Source: Corynebacterium afermentans subsp. lipophilum (lineage in GTDB: Bacteria; Actinomycetota; Actinomycetes; Mycobacteriales; Mycobacteriaceae). From it: 64,000 nt of DNA. Below the pieces are notes generated by a model. The model saw only the letters and a program-made list of their open reading frames with translations. It was not told where the DNA came from and searched no databases. A program made the position numbers and the translations under genes. The stretch's first letter is position 1; each line of letters begins with the position of its first letter. Positions 26,525-37,321 of this stretch are shown piece after piece. The stretch lies in assembly GCF_030408375.1 (NCBI RefSeq), contig NZ_CP046530.1:682001-746000 (forward strand), given 5' to 3'.

Positions 26525-26932
26525 ATGAATAGGCCCGCCGTCCGCGACTTCGCGCTGCTTGTACTCCGGCTCGTGCTGGGCGCGGTGTTTGTGGCGCACG
26601 GCTACAACCACTGGTTCGAGATGGGCATGGCCGAAACCGGCCGCCAGTTCGCGACACTCGGGGTGCCGCAGCCACAGCTGTCCGCCTACCTCACCGGCAC
26701 CGTCGAGCTCATCGGCGGCGCGTTTTTGGCAGTGGGGCTCTTAACGACGATCACCGCGTCGCTCCTTGCCCTCCTTGTTTTAGCCGCCGGATACTTCGTG
26801 CACCTGGACAACGGCTTTTTCATCGAGGCTGGGGGAGTGGAGTACGTGCTCGTGCTCGCCGCCGCGCTGTTTATCATCACCGTCTTCGGCACCGGCCGTG
26901 CCAGCCTGGACGGGGTGCTCACGCGTGGTTAG
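26525..26932 (+). CDS. DoxX-family membrane protein
   Basis: 135 residues, four predicted TM helices, with the DoxX features VLRLVLGAVFVAHGYNHWFE and LTGTVELIGGAFLAVGLLT. DoxX-like proteins are linked to thiosulfate:quinone oxidoreductase subunits and, in mycobacteria, to an oxidative-stress membrane complex, but the exact role varies. ATG 26525 is 7 bases after TACGCT (26512-26517), a leaderless arrangement. It overlaps the next gene by 8 bases. Confidence 0.88.
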   Translation: MNRPAVRDFALLVLRLVLGAVFVAHGYNHWFEMGMAETGRQFATLGVPQPQLSAYLTGTVELIGGAFLAVGLLTTITASLLALLVLAAGYFVHLDNGFFIEAGGVEYVLVLAAALFIITVFGTGRASLDGVLTRG

Positions 26933-27554
26933 CCACGAGGAGGTCCAGGCGGCGCTGTCAGCGCGCATCGACGGCGAGAAAGCAGAACTCGACGACGCCA
27001 TCGTCGACGCCCACGTGTCCGGCTGCGCGGAATGCCGGGCGTTTTTGGACCGTAGCCTGGCCCTGTCCCAGTCACTCGGTGGGGACAGCGCAATGGCTCC
27101 GCCGCAGGACCTGTCTGCCGCGATCCTCGCGGGCGTGGACAACGAGTGGCGCCGCTTCGCCCGCCGCCGCGAACTCGGCATGGGCGTGGGGCGTGTGATG
27201 CTCGGCGTTATGGCCGTGGTGTGGGTGCTGTGGGCCGTGCGCCTTATCCTGTCCGGCGGGGAGGAGCCGGTTGTGGCGTCCGCGGCGTCCGTGCGCTTCG
27301 GCGTGGCGCTTGCGTTGGGCTTTACCGCCTGGCGCCCGCAGCAGATCCCGGGGGTTGTGCTCATCGTGGGCACGATGTTCACCTTCACCGTCGGCTTCGC
27401 CGTGCGCGACTTCGTGCTGGGTACCGGCGCGTTCGAGCCCGCCGGGGTTTTCATCCCGCTGCTGAGTTTGGTGGCCCTGGTGTGGACCTGGGTCGCGGAC
27501 CGGGGCGGGGCGCTGCGCCGGGCGTGGCAGATGCTCGACGCCCGGCCGTACTAG
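26925..27554 (+). CDS. zf-HC2 domain membrane protein (anti-sigma-factor-like)
   Basis: 209 residues from GTG 26925. The cytoplasmic N-terminus carries a zinc-finger HxxxCxxC (AHVSGCAECRAF, about 34-45) of the zf-HC2/ZAS class seen in anti-sigma factors. Four to five TM helices follow, then a basic C-terminus. No sigma factor gene is adjacent, so it may regulate a distant ECF sigma factor or have another redox/zinc sensing role. Its start lies inside the end of the doxX gene, suggesting coupled expression. Confidence 0.75.
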   Translation: MVSHEEVQAALSARIDGEKAELDDAIVDAHVSGCAECRAFLDRSLALSQSLGGDSAMAPPQDLSAAILAGVDNEWRRFARRRELGMGVGRVMLGVMAVVWVLWAVRLILSGGEEPVVASAASVRFGVALALGFTAWRPQQIPGVVLIVGTMFTFTVGFAVRDFVLGTGAFEPAGVFIPLLSLVALVWTWVADRGGALRRAWQMLDARPY

Positions 27555-29201
27555 CTACTTCCAGCTGGGCAGCCACATGATGGACTCGTACCAGGTGTCC
27601 GGGATCTTAAAGCCGTAGAGGATGGGCGACCAGTAGATGAAGCTGGCCACCACTAGTGCGATGTAGACCACGGCGGCGAGCTGGCCCCAGCGCATCTCAA
27701 AGCCTGCAACCTTGTTCACCCAGGGCCACGTCACAGCCCCGCCCTTCTTGGCCAGGTTGCCCAACGCCAAGGCCAGCAGCACCGCGGTGAACGGCACCAT
27801 TGCGGCGGCGTAGAAGAAGTACATCTGGCGGTCGAAGGCCGCCAGCCACGGCAGGAAGCCGGCGGCGAACGCGATCACCGGCACGATGACGCGGAAGTCC
27901 TTGCGGGTCAGCCACACCCAGCACGCCCACAGCAGCACTGGCACGGTCAGCCACCAAATTGCGGGGGTGCCGAACATGTAGATCATCTCGCGGCACTTGC
28001 CGTCGCCGGATGCCATGGAGCACTCCAGGTCGGTGGCGGAGTAGTAGAGGATCGGTCGCGCCGAGACCAGCCAGGCCCACGGCTTGGAATCCCAGGGGTG
28101 GGAGTGGCCGGAGGACGACGTCAGCGAGGCGTGGAAGTTCAGCACCGAGAAGTGGTAGTAGAACCAACCGGCGATCGGCTCGGGCAGGTTAGCCAGCCAG
28201 GGCCAGTCAGAGCCGGCGATGGTGCCGTCGGTAAGCGAGTGGCGGTACACGGAGGTCTCAGAGGCGAACCAGGCGCGCCAGGACCACAGGTACAGCACGG
28301 CGGGGATGAGCACGATGGAGGCGAGCGCCGACGGGACGTCGCGAAGCAGGGTGCCCGAGACCGGCTTCTCCACGCCGTAGCGGCGGCGCAGGAACAGGTC
28401 CCAGAACGACGACAGCAGGCCGAAGAACATGATGTAGTACAGGCCGGACCACTTCACCGACAGGGTCAGACCAAGCAGCACGCCGGTGGCGAAGCGCCAC
28501 CAGCGAAAGCCCATGCGCGGGCCGAACGGGCCCGCGTCCTCGAGCTTGCCGGCCAGCCACGCGTCGTGCCAGCGGTGGTGCACCTCGCGCATGTCGCCGG
28601 CTAAGGTCCACGCCGCCATCACCACGAACAGCACCTGGAAGACGTCGAGCATGCCGAATTTGGCGGAGACCAGCAGGACGCCGTCGAAAAGCGCGATGAT
28701 GCCCGCGATGATCGCAATGTTGGTGGACTGGCTCACGCGCCGCGCGAGCAGGAACACGAACACGATCACAGCAGTGCCGAACAGGCCGGTCATGAGGCGC
28801 CAGCCGAGCGGGGAGTAGCCGAAGAGGATCTCGCCCAGCGCGAGCAGCTGCTTGCCCAGCGGCGGGTGCACAACCAGCCCGTAGCCGGGGTTGGACTCGA
28901 TGCCGCCCAACACCGGGTTGAACCAGCTTTCCACCATGTCCCAGGCCTGCGGCACATAGTGCTTCTCGTCGAAGACGGGGGTGCCGGAGCTGGTCGGCTG
29001 CACCAGCCCGATAAAGCGGGTGAGCAGCGCCAGCACACCGATGACGGAGGCGGCGATGGTGTCGCGGCGCGTCCATGGCACAGTCACGGGTGCCTCGGGC
29101 GCAGGCTGGGCAGGCCGCAAGGAACGCGTCGTCTCTGGTGCTGTTGCGTCGGCACCGGATGGCGGTCCGGCGGGGTTCGGGGTGCTCGCGATAGTGGTCA
29201 C
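27555..29201 (-). CDS. pmt: Protein O-mannosyltransferase (GT39)
   Basis: 548 residues from GTG 29201. Polytopic enzyme using polyprenol-phosphate mannose to glycosylate secreted Ser/Thr proteins. PMT signature elements are the catalytic Asp-Glu in VFDEKHYVPQAWDM (about 85), SNPGYGLVVHPPLGKQL, LDVFQVLFVV and a C-terminal W-rich helical region. About 11 hydrophobic segments are present. TAATAT lies 8 bases before the GTG. The divergent rsmI start is only 41 bases away, as in other corynebacteria and mycobacteria. The large Thr/Pro-rich surface protein at 60 kb is a plausible substrate. Confidence 0.94.
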   Translation of the reverse strand: MTTIASTPNPAGPPSGADATAPETTRSLRPAQPAPEAPVTVPWTRRDTIAASVIGVLALLTRFIGLVQPTSSGTPVFDEKHYVPQAWDMVESWFNPVLGGIESNPGYGLVVHPPLGKQLLALGEILFGYSPLGWRLMTGLFGTAVIVFVFLLARRVSQSTNIAIIAGIIALFDGVLLVSAKFGMLDVFQVLFVVMAAWTLAGDMREVHHRWHDAWLAGKLEDAGPFGPRMGFRWWRFATGVLLGLTLSVKWSGLYYIMFFGLLSSFWDLFLRRRYGVEKPVSGTLLRDVPSALASIVLIPAVLYLWSWRAWFASETSVYRHSLTDGTIAGSDWPWLANLPEPIAGWFYYHFSVLNFHASLTSSSGHSHPWDSKPWAWLVSARPILYYSATDLECSMASGDGKCREMIYMFGTPAIWWLTVPVLLWACWVWLTRKDFRVIVPVIAFAAGFLPWLAAFDRQMYFFYAAAMVPFTAVLLALALGNLAKKGGAVTWPWVNKVAGFEMRWGQLAAVVYIALVVASFIYWSPILYGFKIPDTWYESIMWLPSWK

Positions 29202-29241
29202 GACGCAAGATATTAGCGCCTTGAGCGTAAGCTCCCGTGGT

Positions 29242-30099
29242 ATGTCCGCCGAGCAAGACCAGACACAGAACCTCCCGGCCGGAGTTGTGCTCGCGGCCAC
29301 CCCGCTTGGCAACGCGGCGGATGCGTCGCCGCGGCTGGCGCAGGCGCTCGCGGCCGCGGACGTGATCGCCGCAGAAGACACACGCCGCACGCGGGCGCTC
29401 GCCGCGGCGCTCGGCGTGGAAATCGCTGGACGAGTGGTGTCCAACTTCGACCACAACGAAGAATCGAGGGTGCGGGAGCTTCTCGACGCCGCACGAGCCG
29501 GCACCGTCGTCGTTGTCACCGACGCCGGCATGCCGCTGGTGTCCGACCCCGGCCACTCAATCGTCGCCGCCGCCCACGACGCCGGCGTCCCCGTCACCTG
29601 CATCCCGGGACCCTCCGCGGTCACCACGGCCCTGGCGCTTTCGGGGCTTAACGTGGCCCACTTCATCTTCGACGGCTTCGCGCCCCGGAAGACCGGCGCG
29701 CGCCGCGCGTGGTTGGAGACACTCGTGCACGAGCGCCGCGCTGTGTGCTGCTTCGAGTCGCCGCACCGCATCGAGCAGTTGCTTGCCGACGCCGCGGACG
29801 TCCTCGGCGCCGAACGCCGCGCCGCCGTGTGCCGCGAGCTGACGAAAACCTATGAGGAAGTCAAGCGCGGCACGCTGGGGGAGCTCGCCGAGTGGGCGGC
29901 CGGCGGAGTGCGAGGGGAGATCACGCTGGTGATCGAAGGCGGCACCGGGCAGCAGGCCGAACCCGAGGACTTAGTCGGTCTGGTGCTGGAGCTGGTCGAC
30001 GGCGGCCAGCGCATGAAAGATGCGGCGAAACAGGTGGCGAAGCAGCATGGAGTGAAGGTCGGAGACCTCTACGATGCCGCGTTGGATGCGCGAAGCTGA
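29242..30099 (+). CDS. rsmI: 16S rRNA (cytidine-1402-2'-O) methyltransferase
   Basis: 285 residues; tetrapyrrole-methylase fold. VLAATPLGNAADASPR, IAAEDTRRTR, VVTDAGMPLVSDPG, CIPGPSAVTTALALSGL and FDGFAP are the canonical RsmI blocks. ATG 29242 follows TAAGCT (29228-29233) by 8 bases, so probably leaderless. Longer frames upstream overlap pmt antisense and are rejected. Confidence 0.95.
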   Translation: MSAEQDQTQNLPAGVVLAATPLGNAADASPRLAQALAAADVIAAEDTRRTRALAAALGVEIAGRVVSNFDHNEESRVRELLDAARAGTVVVVTDAGMPLVSDPGHSIVAAAHDAGVPVTCIPGPSAVTTALALSGLNVAHFIFDGFAPRKTGARRAWLETLVHERRAVCCFESPHRIEQLLADAADVLGAERRAAVCRELTKTYEEVKRGTLGELAEWAAGGVRGEITLVIEGGTGQQAEPEDLVGLVLELVDGGQRMKDAAKQVAKQHGVKVGDLYDAALDARS

Positions 30100-30204
30100 C
30101 GTCGATAAGCAAAAGTTCCCCGCGCGCGGGCTAGCACAATGGTGTGATCTGCGCTAGCCTGCTTGGGTTCTAGAAAAACCCTGAAAATTTGCGAGGAGAA
30201 CTAT

Positions 30205-32010
30205 ATGTCTCAGCGTGATCTCCAAAGGGATCCCCACGATCCCGACGTGGAGCCGCGGAGTACGGACCCCATCAAAGCTGAACGATCTTCCGCAGTCGGC
30301 GAGATCGCCGCACTGCTGCGCGCAGACCGCGACGGCGCGCAACCCGATTACACAGACCCCGAGGAAAGCGTCGTTAGCGAAGCCGACGCAGAGGACGCCC
30401 CTATTAACTGGGGCATCGTCATCCCTCTGGCAGTGATCGTCGCGGCGGTCGTCGGCTGGGGCCTGGCTGCCCCCGACAACTTCTCTAACTTCGCGGACAC
30501 CGCCTTCGGCTGGGTCATCGACAACCTCGGCTGGGCCTTCGTCCTCGGCGGCACCATCTTCGTCGCCTTCGTCATCGTCATCGCGGCGTCGAACTTCGGC
30601 ACCATCCGCCTCGGTACCGCCGACGAGCGCCCAGAGTTCAAGACAACCTCGTGGATCGCCATGATGTTCGCCGCCGGCATGGGCATCGGCCTGATGTTCT
30701 ACGGCGCGGCCGAGCCGCTGGCGATGTACAACGACGGCGTGCCGGGCCACGACGAGCACGAAGTCGGCACCGCGATGGCGCAGACCATGTTCCACTGGAC
30801 GCTGCACCCGTGGGCCGTCTACGCCATCATCGGCCTGGCCATCGCGTACTCGACGTTCCGCCTCGGGCGCAAACAGCTGTTGTCCAGCGCGTTCATCCCG
30901 CTGATCGGCGAGAAGGCAGCCAATGGCTGGCTGGGCAAGCTCATCGACGCCTTCGCCGTGTTCGCCACCATCTTCGGCACCGCCTGCTCCCTGGGCCTGG
31001 GCGCGCTGCAGATCAGCTCCGGCCTGGAAGCCTCCGGTTTCGTGGACAACCCGTCCAACAAGCTGATCATCGGCATCGTGGCTGTGCTTACCCTGGCGTT
31101 TTTGCTGTCCGCAATGTCGGGCGTGTCCAAGGGCATCCAGTGGCTGTCCAACACAAACATGGTCGTCGCCGCAGTCCTGGCGATCTTCGTTTTCGTGTTC
31201 GGCCCGACCGTGGCGCAGCTGAACATGCTGCCGACCGCCGTGGGCAGCTACCTGCAGAACTTCTTCGAAATGGCAGCCCGCACCGCTGAGAGCTCCGACG
31301 GCCAGGCCGGCGAGTTCCTCTCCAGCTGGACCATCTTCTACTGGGCATGGTGGATCTCCTGGTCCCCGTTCGTGGGCACCTTCCTGGCGCGCATTTCCCG
31401 CGGCCGCACCGTGCGCGAGTTCTGCCTCGGCGTGATGCTGGTTCCGGCTGGCCTGTCCACCGTGTGGTTCGCCATCTTCGGCGGCACCGCTATCAAGATG
31501 GAGCAGGCTGGCGAGTCCATCGTCGGCGGCGGCTCCAACGAAGAGCAGCTGTTCAACCTGCTGCACTCGATGCCGGGAGGCTACGTCATGGGCGTGTTCG
31601 CCCTGATCCTTCTGGGCACCTTCTTCATCACCTCGGCGGACTCCGCGTCCACCGTGATGGCGTCTATGACCCAGTCCGGTAAGACCGAGCCGAAGCCGTG
31701 GCTCGCCGCAATGTGGGGCCTGGCTACCGCATTCGTCGGCCTGACGCTTCTGATCTCCGGTGGCTCGGACGCGCTGAACTCGCTGCAGTCCGTGACCATC
31801 GTGGCCGCAACGCCGTTCTTGATCATCCTGATCGTGCTGATGTTCGCGATTGTCAAGGACATGTCCAACGACACGATCTACCTGGACAAGAAGGAGCAGG
31901 AGCGCTTCGCCCGCCAGCTGGCCATCGAGCGCCGCATGCACCGCGACCAGCAGCAGCTGGAAGCCCGCAAGGCGCAGGTCAAGGAGATACTCAAACCGCG
32001 TTCCCGCTAG
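30205..32010 (+). CDS. betP: BCCT-family Na+/glycine betaine symporter BetP
   Basis: 601 residues, 12 TM helices. An acidic N-terminal domain (about 1-58) precedes [16 protein letters not shown] (about 153-168, Na+ and substrate path), [14 protein letters not shown] with aromatic-box Trp, and [20 protein letters not shown] (about 378-397). The C-terminal tail (about 555-601) is rich in Arg, Lys and Gln ([15 protein letters not shown]), like the osmosensing helix of C. glutamicum BetP. The terminal lysines/arginines probably interact with anionic lipids and K+. GAGGAGA precedes ATG 30205. Position next to metG and rsmI matches C. glutamicum betP. Confidence 0.92.
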   Translation: MSQRDLQRDPHDPDVEPRSTDPIKAERSSAVGEIAALLRADRDGAQPDYTDPEESVVSEADAEDAPINWGIVIPLAVIVAAVVGWGLAAPDNFSNFADTAFGWVIDNLGWAFVLGGTIFVAFVIVIAASNFGTIRLGTADERPEFKTTSWIAMMFAAGMGIGLMFYGAAEPLAMYNDGVPGHDEHEVGTAMAQTMFHWTLHPWAVYAIIGLAIAYSTFRLGRKQLLSSAFIPLIGEKAANGWLGKLIDAFAVFATIFGTACSLGLGALQISSGLEASGFVDNPSNKLIIGIVAVLTLAFLLSAMSGVSKGIQWLSNTNMVVAAVLAIFVFVFGPTVAQLNMLPTAVGSYLQNFFEMAARTAESSDGQAGEFLSSWTIFYWAWWISWSPFVGTFLARISRGRTVREFCLGVMLVPAGLSTVWFAIFGGTAIKMEQAGESIVGGGSNEEQLFNLLHSMPGGYVMGVFALILLGTFFITSADSASTVMASMTQSGKTEPKPWLAAMWGLATAFVGLTLLISGGSDALNSLQSVTIVAATPFLIILIVLMFAIVKDMSNDTIYLDKKEQERFARQLAIERRMHRDQQQLEARKAQVKEILKPRSR

Positions 32011-32041
32011 GAGCGTTTGCTTGACGACGTTCTAAAGTTGC

Positions 32042-32075
32042 GCCCCGCTTAAGCAGTGCAGTGCTTAAGCGGGGC
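32042..32075. repeat. Perfect 14-bp inverted repeat between betP and metG
   Basis: GCCCCGCTTAAGCA and TGCTTAAGCGGGGC flank a 6-base loop. It lies 31 bases after the betP stop and ends 6 bases before the likely metG -10 (TATGCT, 32082-32087). It has no T tract on the plus strand, so it is a poor intrinsic terminator; it covers the metG -35 region and could be an operator or an RNA 3' stability hairpin for betP. Confidence 0.7.
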
Positions 32076-32094
32076 ATAACTTATGCTGAGAGCC

Positions 32095-33939
32095 ATGACT
32101 TCTTCCGAGACCAACAACAACGTTCTTGTGTGCGTTGCGTGGCCGTACGCCAACGGCCCGCGCCATATCGGCCACGTCGCAGGCTTCGGCGTGCCCTCCG
32201 ATGTCTTCGCCCGCTACCAGCGAATGTCCGGCAAGAACGTGCTCATGGTCTCCGGCACCGACGAGCACGGCACACCACTTTTGGTGCAGGCCGATAAGGA
32301 AGGCGTGACCGTCAAGGAGCTGGCGGACCGCTACAACAAGCAGATCGTGGAGGACCTGGCGGGCCTGGGCCTGTCCTACGACCTGTTCACCCGCACCACC
32401 ACCCGCAACCACTACGCGGTGGTGCAGGAGCTGTTCCGGGGGCTGAACGAAAACGGCTACATGATCCGGGAGACCACGCAGGGCGCGATTTCCCCGTCGA
32501 CAGGCCGCACGCTTCCGGACCGCTACATCGAGGGCACCTGCCCGATCTGCGGCGCCACCGACGCCCGCGGCGACCAGTGCGACACCTGCGGCAACCAGCT
32601 CGACCCGGCGGATCTGATCAACCCGGTGTCCAAGATCAACGGCGAGACGCCCGAGTTCATTGAGACCGAGCACTTCATGCTCGACCTGCCCGCGCTGCAC
32701 GACGCGCTGGAGCAGTGGCTGACCACCCGCGAGGACTGGCGCCCGAATGTGCTGAAGTTCTCCCTGAACCTGCTGGAAGACATGCGCCCGCGCGCCATGA
32801 CCCGCGACATTGACTGGGGCATCCCGATCCCGGTGGAAGACTGGCAGGACAACCCGTCGAAGAAGCTCTACGTCTGGTTCGACGCGGTGGTGGGCTACCT
32901 GTCTGCATCGATTGAGTGGGCGCACCGCTCCGGCAACCCGGAGGCGTGGAAAGACTTCTGGCAGGACCCGGCCACCGAGGGCTACTACTTCATGGGCAAG
33001 GACAACATCACCTTCCACTCCCAGATCTGGCCGGCGGAGCTGCTCGGCTACGCGGGCAAGGGCGCGAAGGGCGGCACGGTCCACGAGCTCGGCGAGCTGA
33101 ACCTGCCCACCGAGGTCGTCTCATCCGAGTTCCTCACCATGTCCGGCTCCAAGTTCTCCTCGTCCAAGGGCGTGGTCATCTACGTCAAGGACTTCCTGGC
33201 CGAGTTCGGCCCGGACCCGTTGCGTTACTTCATCGCCGTCGCCGGCCCGGAGAACACCGACACGGACTTCACCTGGGACGAGTTTGTCCGCCGCGTGAAC
33301 AACGAGCTGGCTAATGGCTGGGGCAACCTGGTCAACCGCACCGTGTCCATGGCGCACAAGAACTTCGGCCAAGTCCCAGCGCCCGGCCCGCTCGAGGCAT
33401 CCGACGAGCGCATCCTCGACCTCGCGGCCGAGACCTTCACCACCGCCGGCGAGGCCCTGGGCAAGGCCCACTTCAAGTCCGCGATCACGAAGATCATGCA
33501 CGTCGTCGGCGAGGCCAACGCCTACATTGCGGAGCAGGAGCCGTGGAAGCTGACCAAGGACGACTCCCAGCGCGAGCGCCTGGCCACCGTGCTGTGGACC
33601 GCGCTGCAGGTCGTCTCCGACTGCAACGCAATGCTCACCCCGTTCTTGCCGCACACCGCGCAGAAGGTCCACGAGACCCTGGGCCGCACCGGCATCTGGG
33701 CCGCCGAGCCGCGCGTCGAGGAGGTCGTGGACGACGAGGAGTTCAACCTCGTCGGCGCAGGCTTGCCGGAGAAGGGCCAGACCTACCTGACCATCACTGG
33801 CGACTACTCCCAGCAGCAGGCCGAGTGGAAGCGCGTGGACGTCACCCCGGGCACGGAGCTGTCCAAGCCGCAGCCGCTAATTGCCAAGCTGGACCCGGAG
33901 CTGGGCGAGACCGGCCCGGAGTGGGCACCGGTGCAGTAG
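32095..33939 (+). CDS. metG: Methionyl-tRNA synthetase
   Basis: 614 residues. Class I synthetase with [14 protein letters not shown] (HIGH motif, about 18-31), a zinc knuckle with two CxxC pairs (CPICG near 150 and CDTCG near 163), and the KMSKS-like [12 protein letters not shown] (about 348-359). TATGCT (32082-32087) is 7 bases before ATG 32095, so the ATG at 32083, inside the -10, is not used. It charges tRNA-Met for all protein synthesis. Convergent with the esterase gene 4 bases downstream. Confidence 0.96.
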   Translation: MTSSETNNNVLVCVAWPYANGPRHIGHVAGFGVPSDVFARYQRMSGKNVLMVSGTDEHGTPLLVQADKEGVTVKELADRYNKQIVEDLAGLGLSYDLFTRTTTRNHYAVVQELFRGLNENGYMIRETTQGAISPSTGRTLPDRYIEGTCPICGATDARGDQCDTCGNQLDPADLINPVSKINGETPEFIETEHFMLDLPALHDALEQWLTTREDWRPNVLKFSLNLLEDMRPRAMTRDIDWGIPIPVEDWQDNPSKKLYVWFDAVVGYLSASIEWAHRSGNPEAWKDFWQDPATEGYYFMGKDNITFHSQIWPAELLGYAGKGAKGGTVHELGELNLPTEVVSSEFLTMSGSKFSSSKGVVIYVKDFLAEFGPDPLRYFIAVAGPENTDTDFTWDEFVRRVNNELANGWGNLVNRTVSMAHKNFGQVPAPGPLEASDERILDLAAETFTTAGEALGKAHFKSAITKIMHVVGEANAYIAEQEPWKLTKDDSQRERLATVLWTALQVVSDCNAMLTPFLPHTAQKVHETLGRTGIWAAEPRVEEVVDDEEFNLVGAGLPEKGQTYLTITGDYSQQQAEWKRVDVTPGTELSKPQPLIAKLDPELGETGPEWAPVQ

Positions 33940-33943
33940 CACG

Positions 33944-34828
33944 TTAGAGCTGCTCGCCCAGCCAGCTGCGCGCCGAGGCGAGCATTTGCTTGACCACGGG
34001 GACGTCGAAGGCCCACAGCTCGATCGCGTGTGGCGCACCTTCGACGATTTCCAGTTGGGCGGGGACTCCGGCATCGCGCAGGCGTCGGGCGTAGTCGCAG
34101 ATTTCCTCGTAAAACAGCTCGATGTCCCCGGTGGACAGCCACGCAGGGGGAAGGCCGGCGAGGTTTTGACGCCGGGCGGGCACCGCGTAATCCGGCACCG
34201 CTTCCAGCCCGGGCTCTTGGCCAAGGTACGACGTCCAGGCGAAGCGGGTCTGCGCGTTGTTGGCCACGGGCCGGTCGCGCGGGATATCGCGCCTTCGGTC
34301 GGCGGTGGGGCGGTCGTCCAACATGGGGCAGAAAAGCCACTGGGCGCGAGGAAGCGGGCCGCGCTCGTCGTACAGCCGCTGGCACACCGCGGCGGCGAGC
34401 CCGCCGCCCGCGCTTTCGCCGCCGATGGCGAACGGCTCCCCAAACTCGTGCGCGTGGGTGTGCATCCACGCCCACGTATCCATCGCCGCGTTCAAGCCCG
34501 CGGGAAACGGGTGGGCGGGCGAGAGCGGATAGCGCGGGGCCACCACGGTCACCCCCACCTCGGCGGCGGTGTTGGCGCACAGCGGCCCGTCCTGGCTCGG
34601 GTGGCCGATGATGTGGCCGCCGCCGTGCAGCCACAGCAGCGCGCCTTTCGGTTTTCGCGGCTTGAAGATGAGGGTGCGCCCGCGCCGGATGAGCTCCACG
34701 CCCTCGCGCCGGGGGATGGGGAAGAGCGTCTGCCCGTGCGTGGCAAGCCAGCGCGTCATGCGGAGCTCCACCGGTGGGTGAGGGATCAGCCGTGCGCGCC
34801 GGCGAAGCTCGGGGCGCACGAGCGGCAT
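33944..34828 (-). CDS. Alpha/beta hydrolase, hormone-sensitive-lipase type esterase
   Basis: 294 residues. LLWLHGGGHIIGHP provides the oxyanion-hole HGGG (about 68-72), IGGESAGGGLAAAV the nucleophile Ser in GxSxG (about 139-144), and a C-terminal EGAPHAIELW the catalytic His; Asp is likely in the LSTGDIELF segment. No signal peptide is seen, so probably a cytosolic carboxylesterase; substrate is unknown. Lies 11 bases after the DUF3806-like gene, same strand, likely one operon. Confidence 0.85.
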   Translation of the reverse strand: MPLVRPELRRRARLIPHPPVELRMTRWLATHGQTLFPIPRREGVELIRRGRTLIFKPRKPKGALLWLHGGGHIIGHPSQDGPLCANTAAEVGVTVVAPRYPLSPAHPFPAGLNAAMDTWAWMHTHAHEFGEPFAIGGESAGGGLAAAVCQRLYDERGPLPRAQWLFCPMLDDRPTADRRRDIPRDRPVANNAQTRFAWTSYLGQEPGLEAVPDYAVPARRQNLAGLPPAWLSTGDIELFYEEICDYARRLRDAGVPAQLEIVEGAPHAIELWAFDVPVVKQMLASARSWLGEQL

Positions 34829-34839
34829 AATTGATTCCC

Positions 34840-35232
34840 TCACAAGAACTGCCCCAGGAACTTGGTCAGGGTCCCGGGTTCCTCGTCCTCGAAGCGCTGG
34901 TCCACAACAACGAGCGGGGCGGTGTATTTCTCGCCGGCTCCGCCGATGTCTTTGGCGACGACGAGGTCGGTGCCGTAGTCGTCGATAAGCAATTGCCACT
35001 GAAACCCCTCGCGCACGAGCGCCTGGCCGAGCGCGGTGCCGTACAGGCGCGCGGTGTCGCCGCGGGGGAACGCGCGGCGCACGTCCTGCGGGAGCGCGAG
35101 GTAGTCGGCGAGCTCGGCCTCGAAGGACTCTACGATGTCCGCGGGCGAGCCGTTGATGCCGCGGCCGGCGGCTTCGGCCAGGTCGGCCTCGATTTGAGTG
35201 GTGGTGGCTGAGTCGATGTCTTCAAATGCCAT
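34840..35232 (-). CDS. DUF3806-like small protein
   Basis: 130 residues starting MAFEDIDSATTTQIEADLAE. The pattern TARLYGTALGQALVREGFQW followed by IDDYGTDLVV resembles DUF3806 domains. No catalytic motif, signal peptide or membrane helix is seen. Its ATG is only 12 bases from the divergent tatD ATG, and TACGAT lies 7 bases upstream, so its transcript is probably leaderless and its promoter lies within the start of tatD. Confidence 0.65.
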   Translation of the reverse strand: MAFEDIDSATTTQIEADLAEAAGRGINGSPADIVESFEAELADYLALPQDVRRAFPRGDTARLYGTALGQALVREGFQWQLLIDDYGTDLVVAKDIGGAGEKYTAPLVVVDQRFEDEEPGTLTKFLGQFL

Positions 35233-35245
35233 AGGGTGCATCGTA
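35232..35245. promoter_or_regulatory. Interlocked divergent leaderless promoters (DUF3806 gene / tatD)
   Basis: TAGGGT (35232-35237) is 7 bases before the plus-strand ATG 35245 and TACGAT (complement of 35240-35245) is 7 bases before the minus-strand ATG 35232. Each -10 shares a base with the other gene's start codon, so both -35 regions must lie in the opposite coding sequence. Confidence 0.55.
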
Positions 35246-36081
35246 TGAGCAAAAAGAAACCGCGTCCCACACCCGTGCCCGCCGAGCCGATTGCCGGCCT
35301 GATCGACGCGCACACCCACCTCGCGTCCTGCGGCGCGCGCACCAAGGATGAGGTGGACGCGTTCGTCGAACGCGCCCTGGCCGCCGGCGTTGAGCGCATC
35401 TGCACCGTCGGCGACGGCCTCGAGGAGGCGGAGCGTGCATTGGAAGCCGCCCACTTCAACGAGCGCGTGTTCGCGGCGTGCGCCATCCACCCGACGCGGG
35501 CGCACGAGCTTGACCGCGACGCTCGCGCCCGCCTGACCGAGATGGCCGCCGACGAGCGTTGCGTGGCGGTGGGCGAGACCGGCATCGACACGTACTGGCT
35601 GAAGCACGACGCGGAGGGCACCGCGCCGCTGGAGGTGCAGGAGGAGGCGTTTCGCTGGCACATCGACTTGGCCTGTGAGACGGGCAAGGCGCTGATGATC
35701 CACAACCGCGAGGGCGACGCCGACATGATGCGCATTCTCGATAGCGCGCCGCGGCCCGAGCACGTGATCTTGCACTGCTTCTCCTCGCCCCTGGATGTCG
35801 CCCGTGAGGCCATCGAGCGCGGCTATGTGCTCAGTTTCGCCGGCAACGTGACGTTCAAGCGCAACGAGGAGCTGCGCGAGGCGGCGGCGCTGGCGCCCGT
35901 GGGGCAACTGCTGGTGGAAACGGACGCGCCATACATGACGCCCGAGCCTTACCGCGGGGCGAGAAACGAGCCGGCGCTGATCGGGCATACGGCGAAGGTT
36001 GTGGCGCAAGCGCGCGGCATGGAAGTGGCCGATGTGGCGCGTGAGATTGCAGAGACGTTCTCGCGGGTCTACGGGGTGTGA
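35245..36081 (+). CDS. tatD: TatD-family metal-dependent DNase/hydrolase
   Basis: 278 residues. AGLIDAHTHLAS holds the N-terminal HxH metal site, GETGIDTYW the Glu/Gly strand, and HNREGDAD, ILHCFSS and VETDAPYMTPEPYRG the remaining His/Asp ligands. It may process DNA ends after damage; TatD is not part of Tat transport despite its name. Start 35245 follows from the leaderless spacing. Precedes rpf2-rsmA-ispE, the same order as in mycobacteria. Confidence 0.93.
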   Translation: MSKKKPRPTPVPAEPIAGLIDAHTHLASCGARTKDEVDAFVERALAAGVERICTVGDGLEEAERALEAAHFNERVFAACAIHPTRAHELDRDARARLTEMAADERCVAVGETGIDTYWLKHDAEGTAPLEVQEEAFRWHIDLACETGKALMIHNREGDADMMRILDSAPRPEHVILHCFSSPLDVAREAIERGYVLSFAGNVTFKRNEELREAAALAPVGQLLVETDAPYMTPEPYRGARNEPALIGHTAKVVAQARGMEVADVAREIAETFSRVYGV

Positions 36082-36113
36082 CCTGGCACGTCCGTCCTTG
36101 AAACCCCGCGGGC

Positions 36114-36130
36114 GTTACCGTATCGTTACC
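36114..36130 (+). promoter_or_regulatory. Candidate MtrA box upstream of rpf2
   Basis: GTTACC-N5-GTTACC (36114-36119, 36125-36130), a perfect direct repeat with 11-bp period. MtrA of the MtrAB two-component system is known to bind GTNAC-type direct repeats and to control rpf2 in C. glutamicum. A 7-bp hairpin AGCTGAA/TTCAGCT follows in the leader (36140-36159). Confidence 0.55.
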
Positions 36131-36145
36131 CGGGTTATTAGCTGA

Positions 36146-37321
<1,176 letters not shown>

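Noticed and set aside
32083..32094. Alternative metG start at 32083
   Set aside because: This ATG lies inside TATGCT, the probable -10; ATG 32095 is 7 bases downstream of it.
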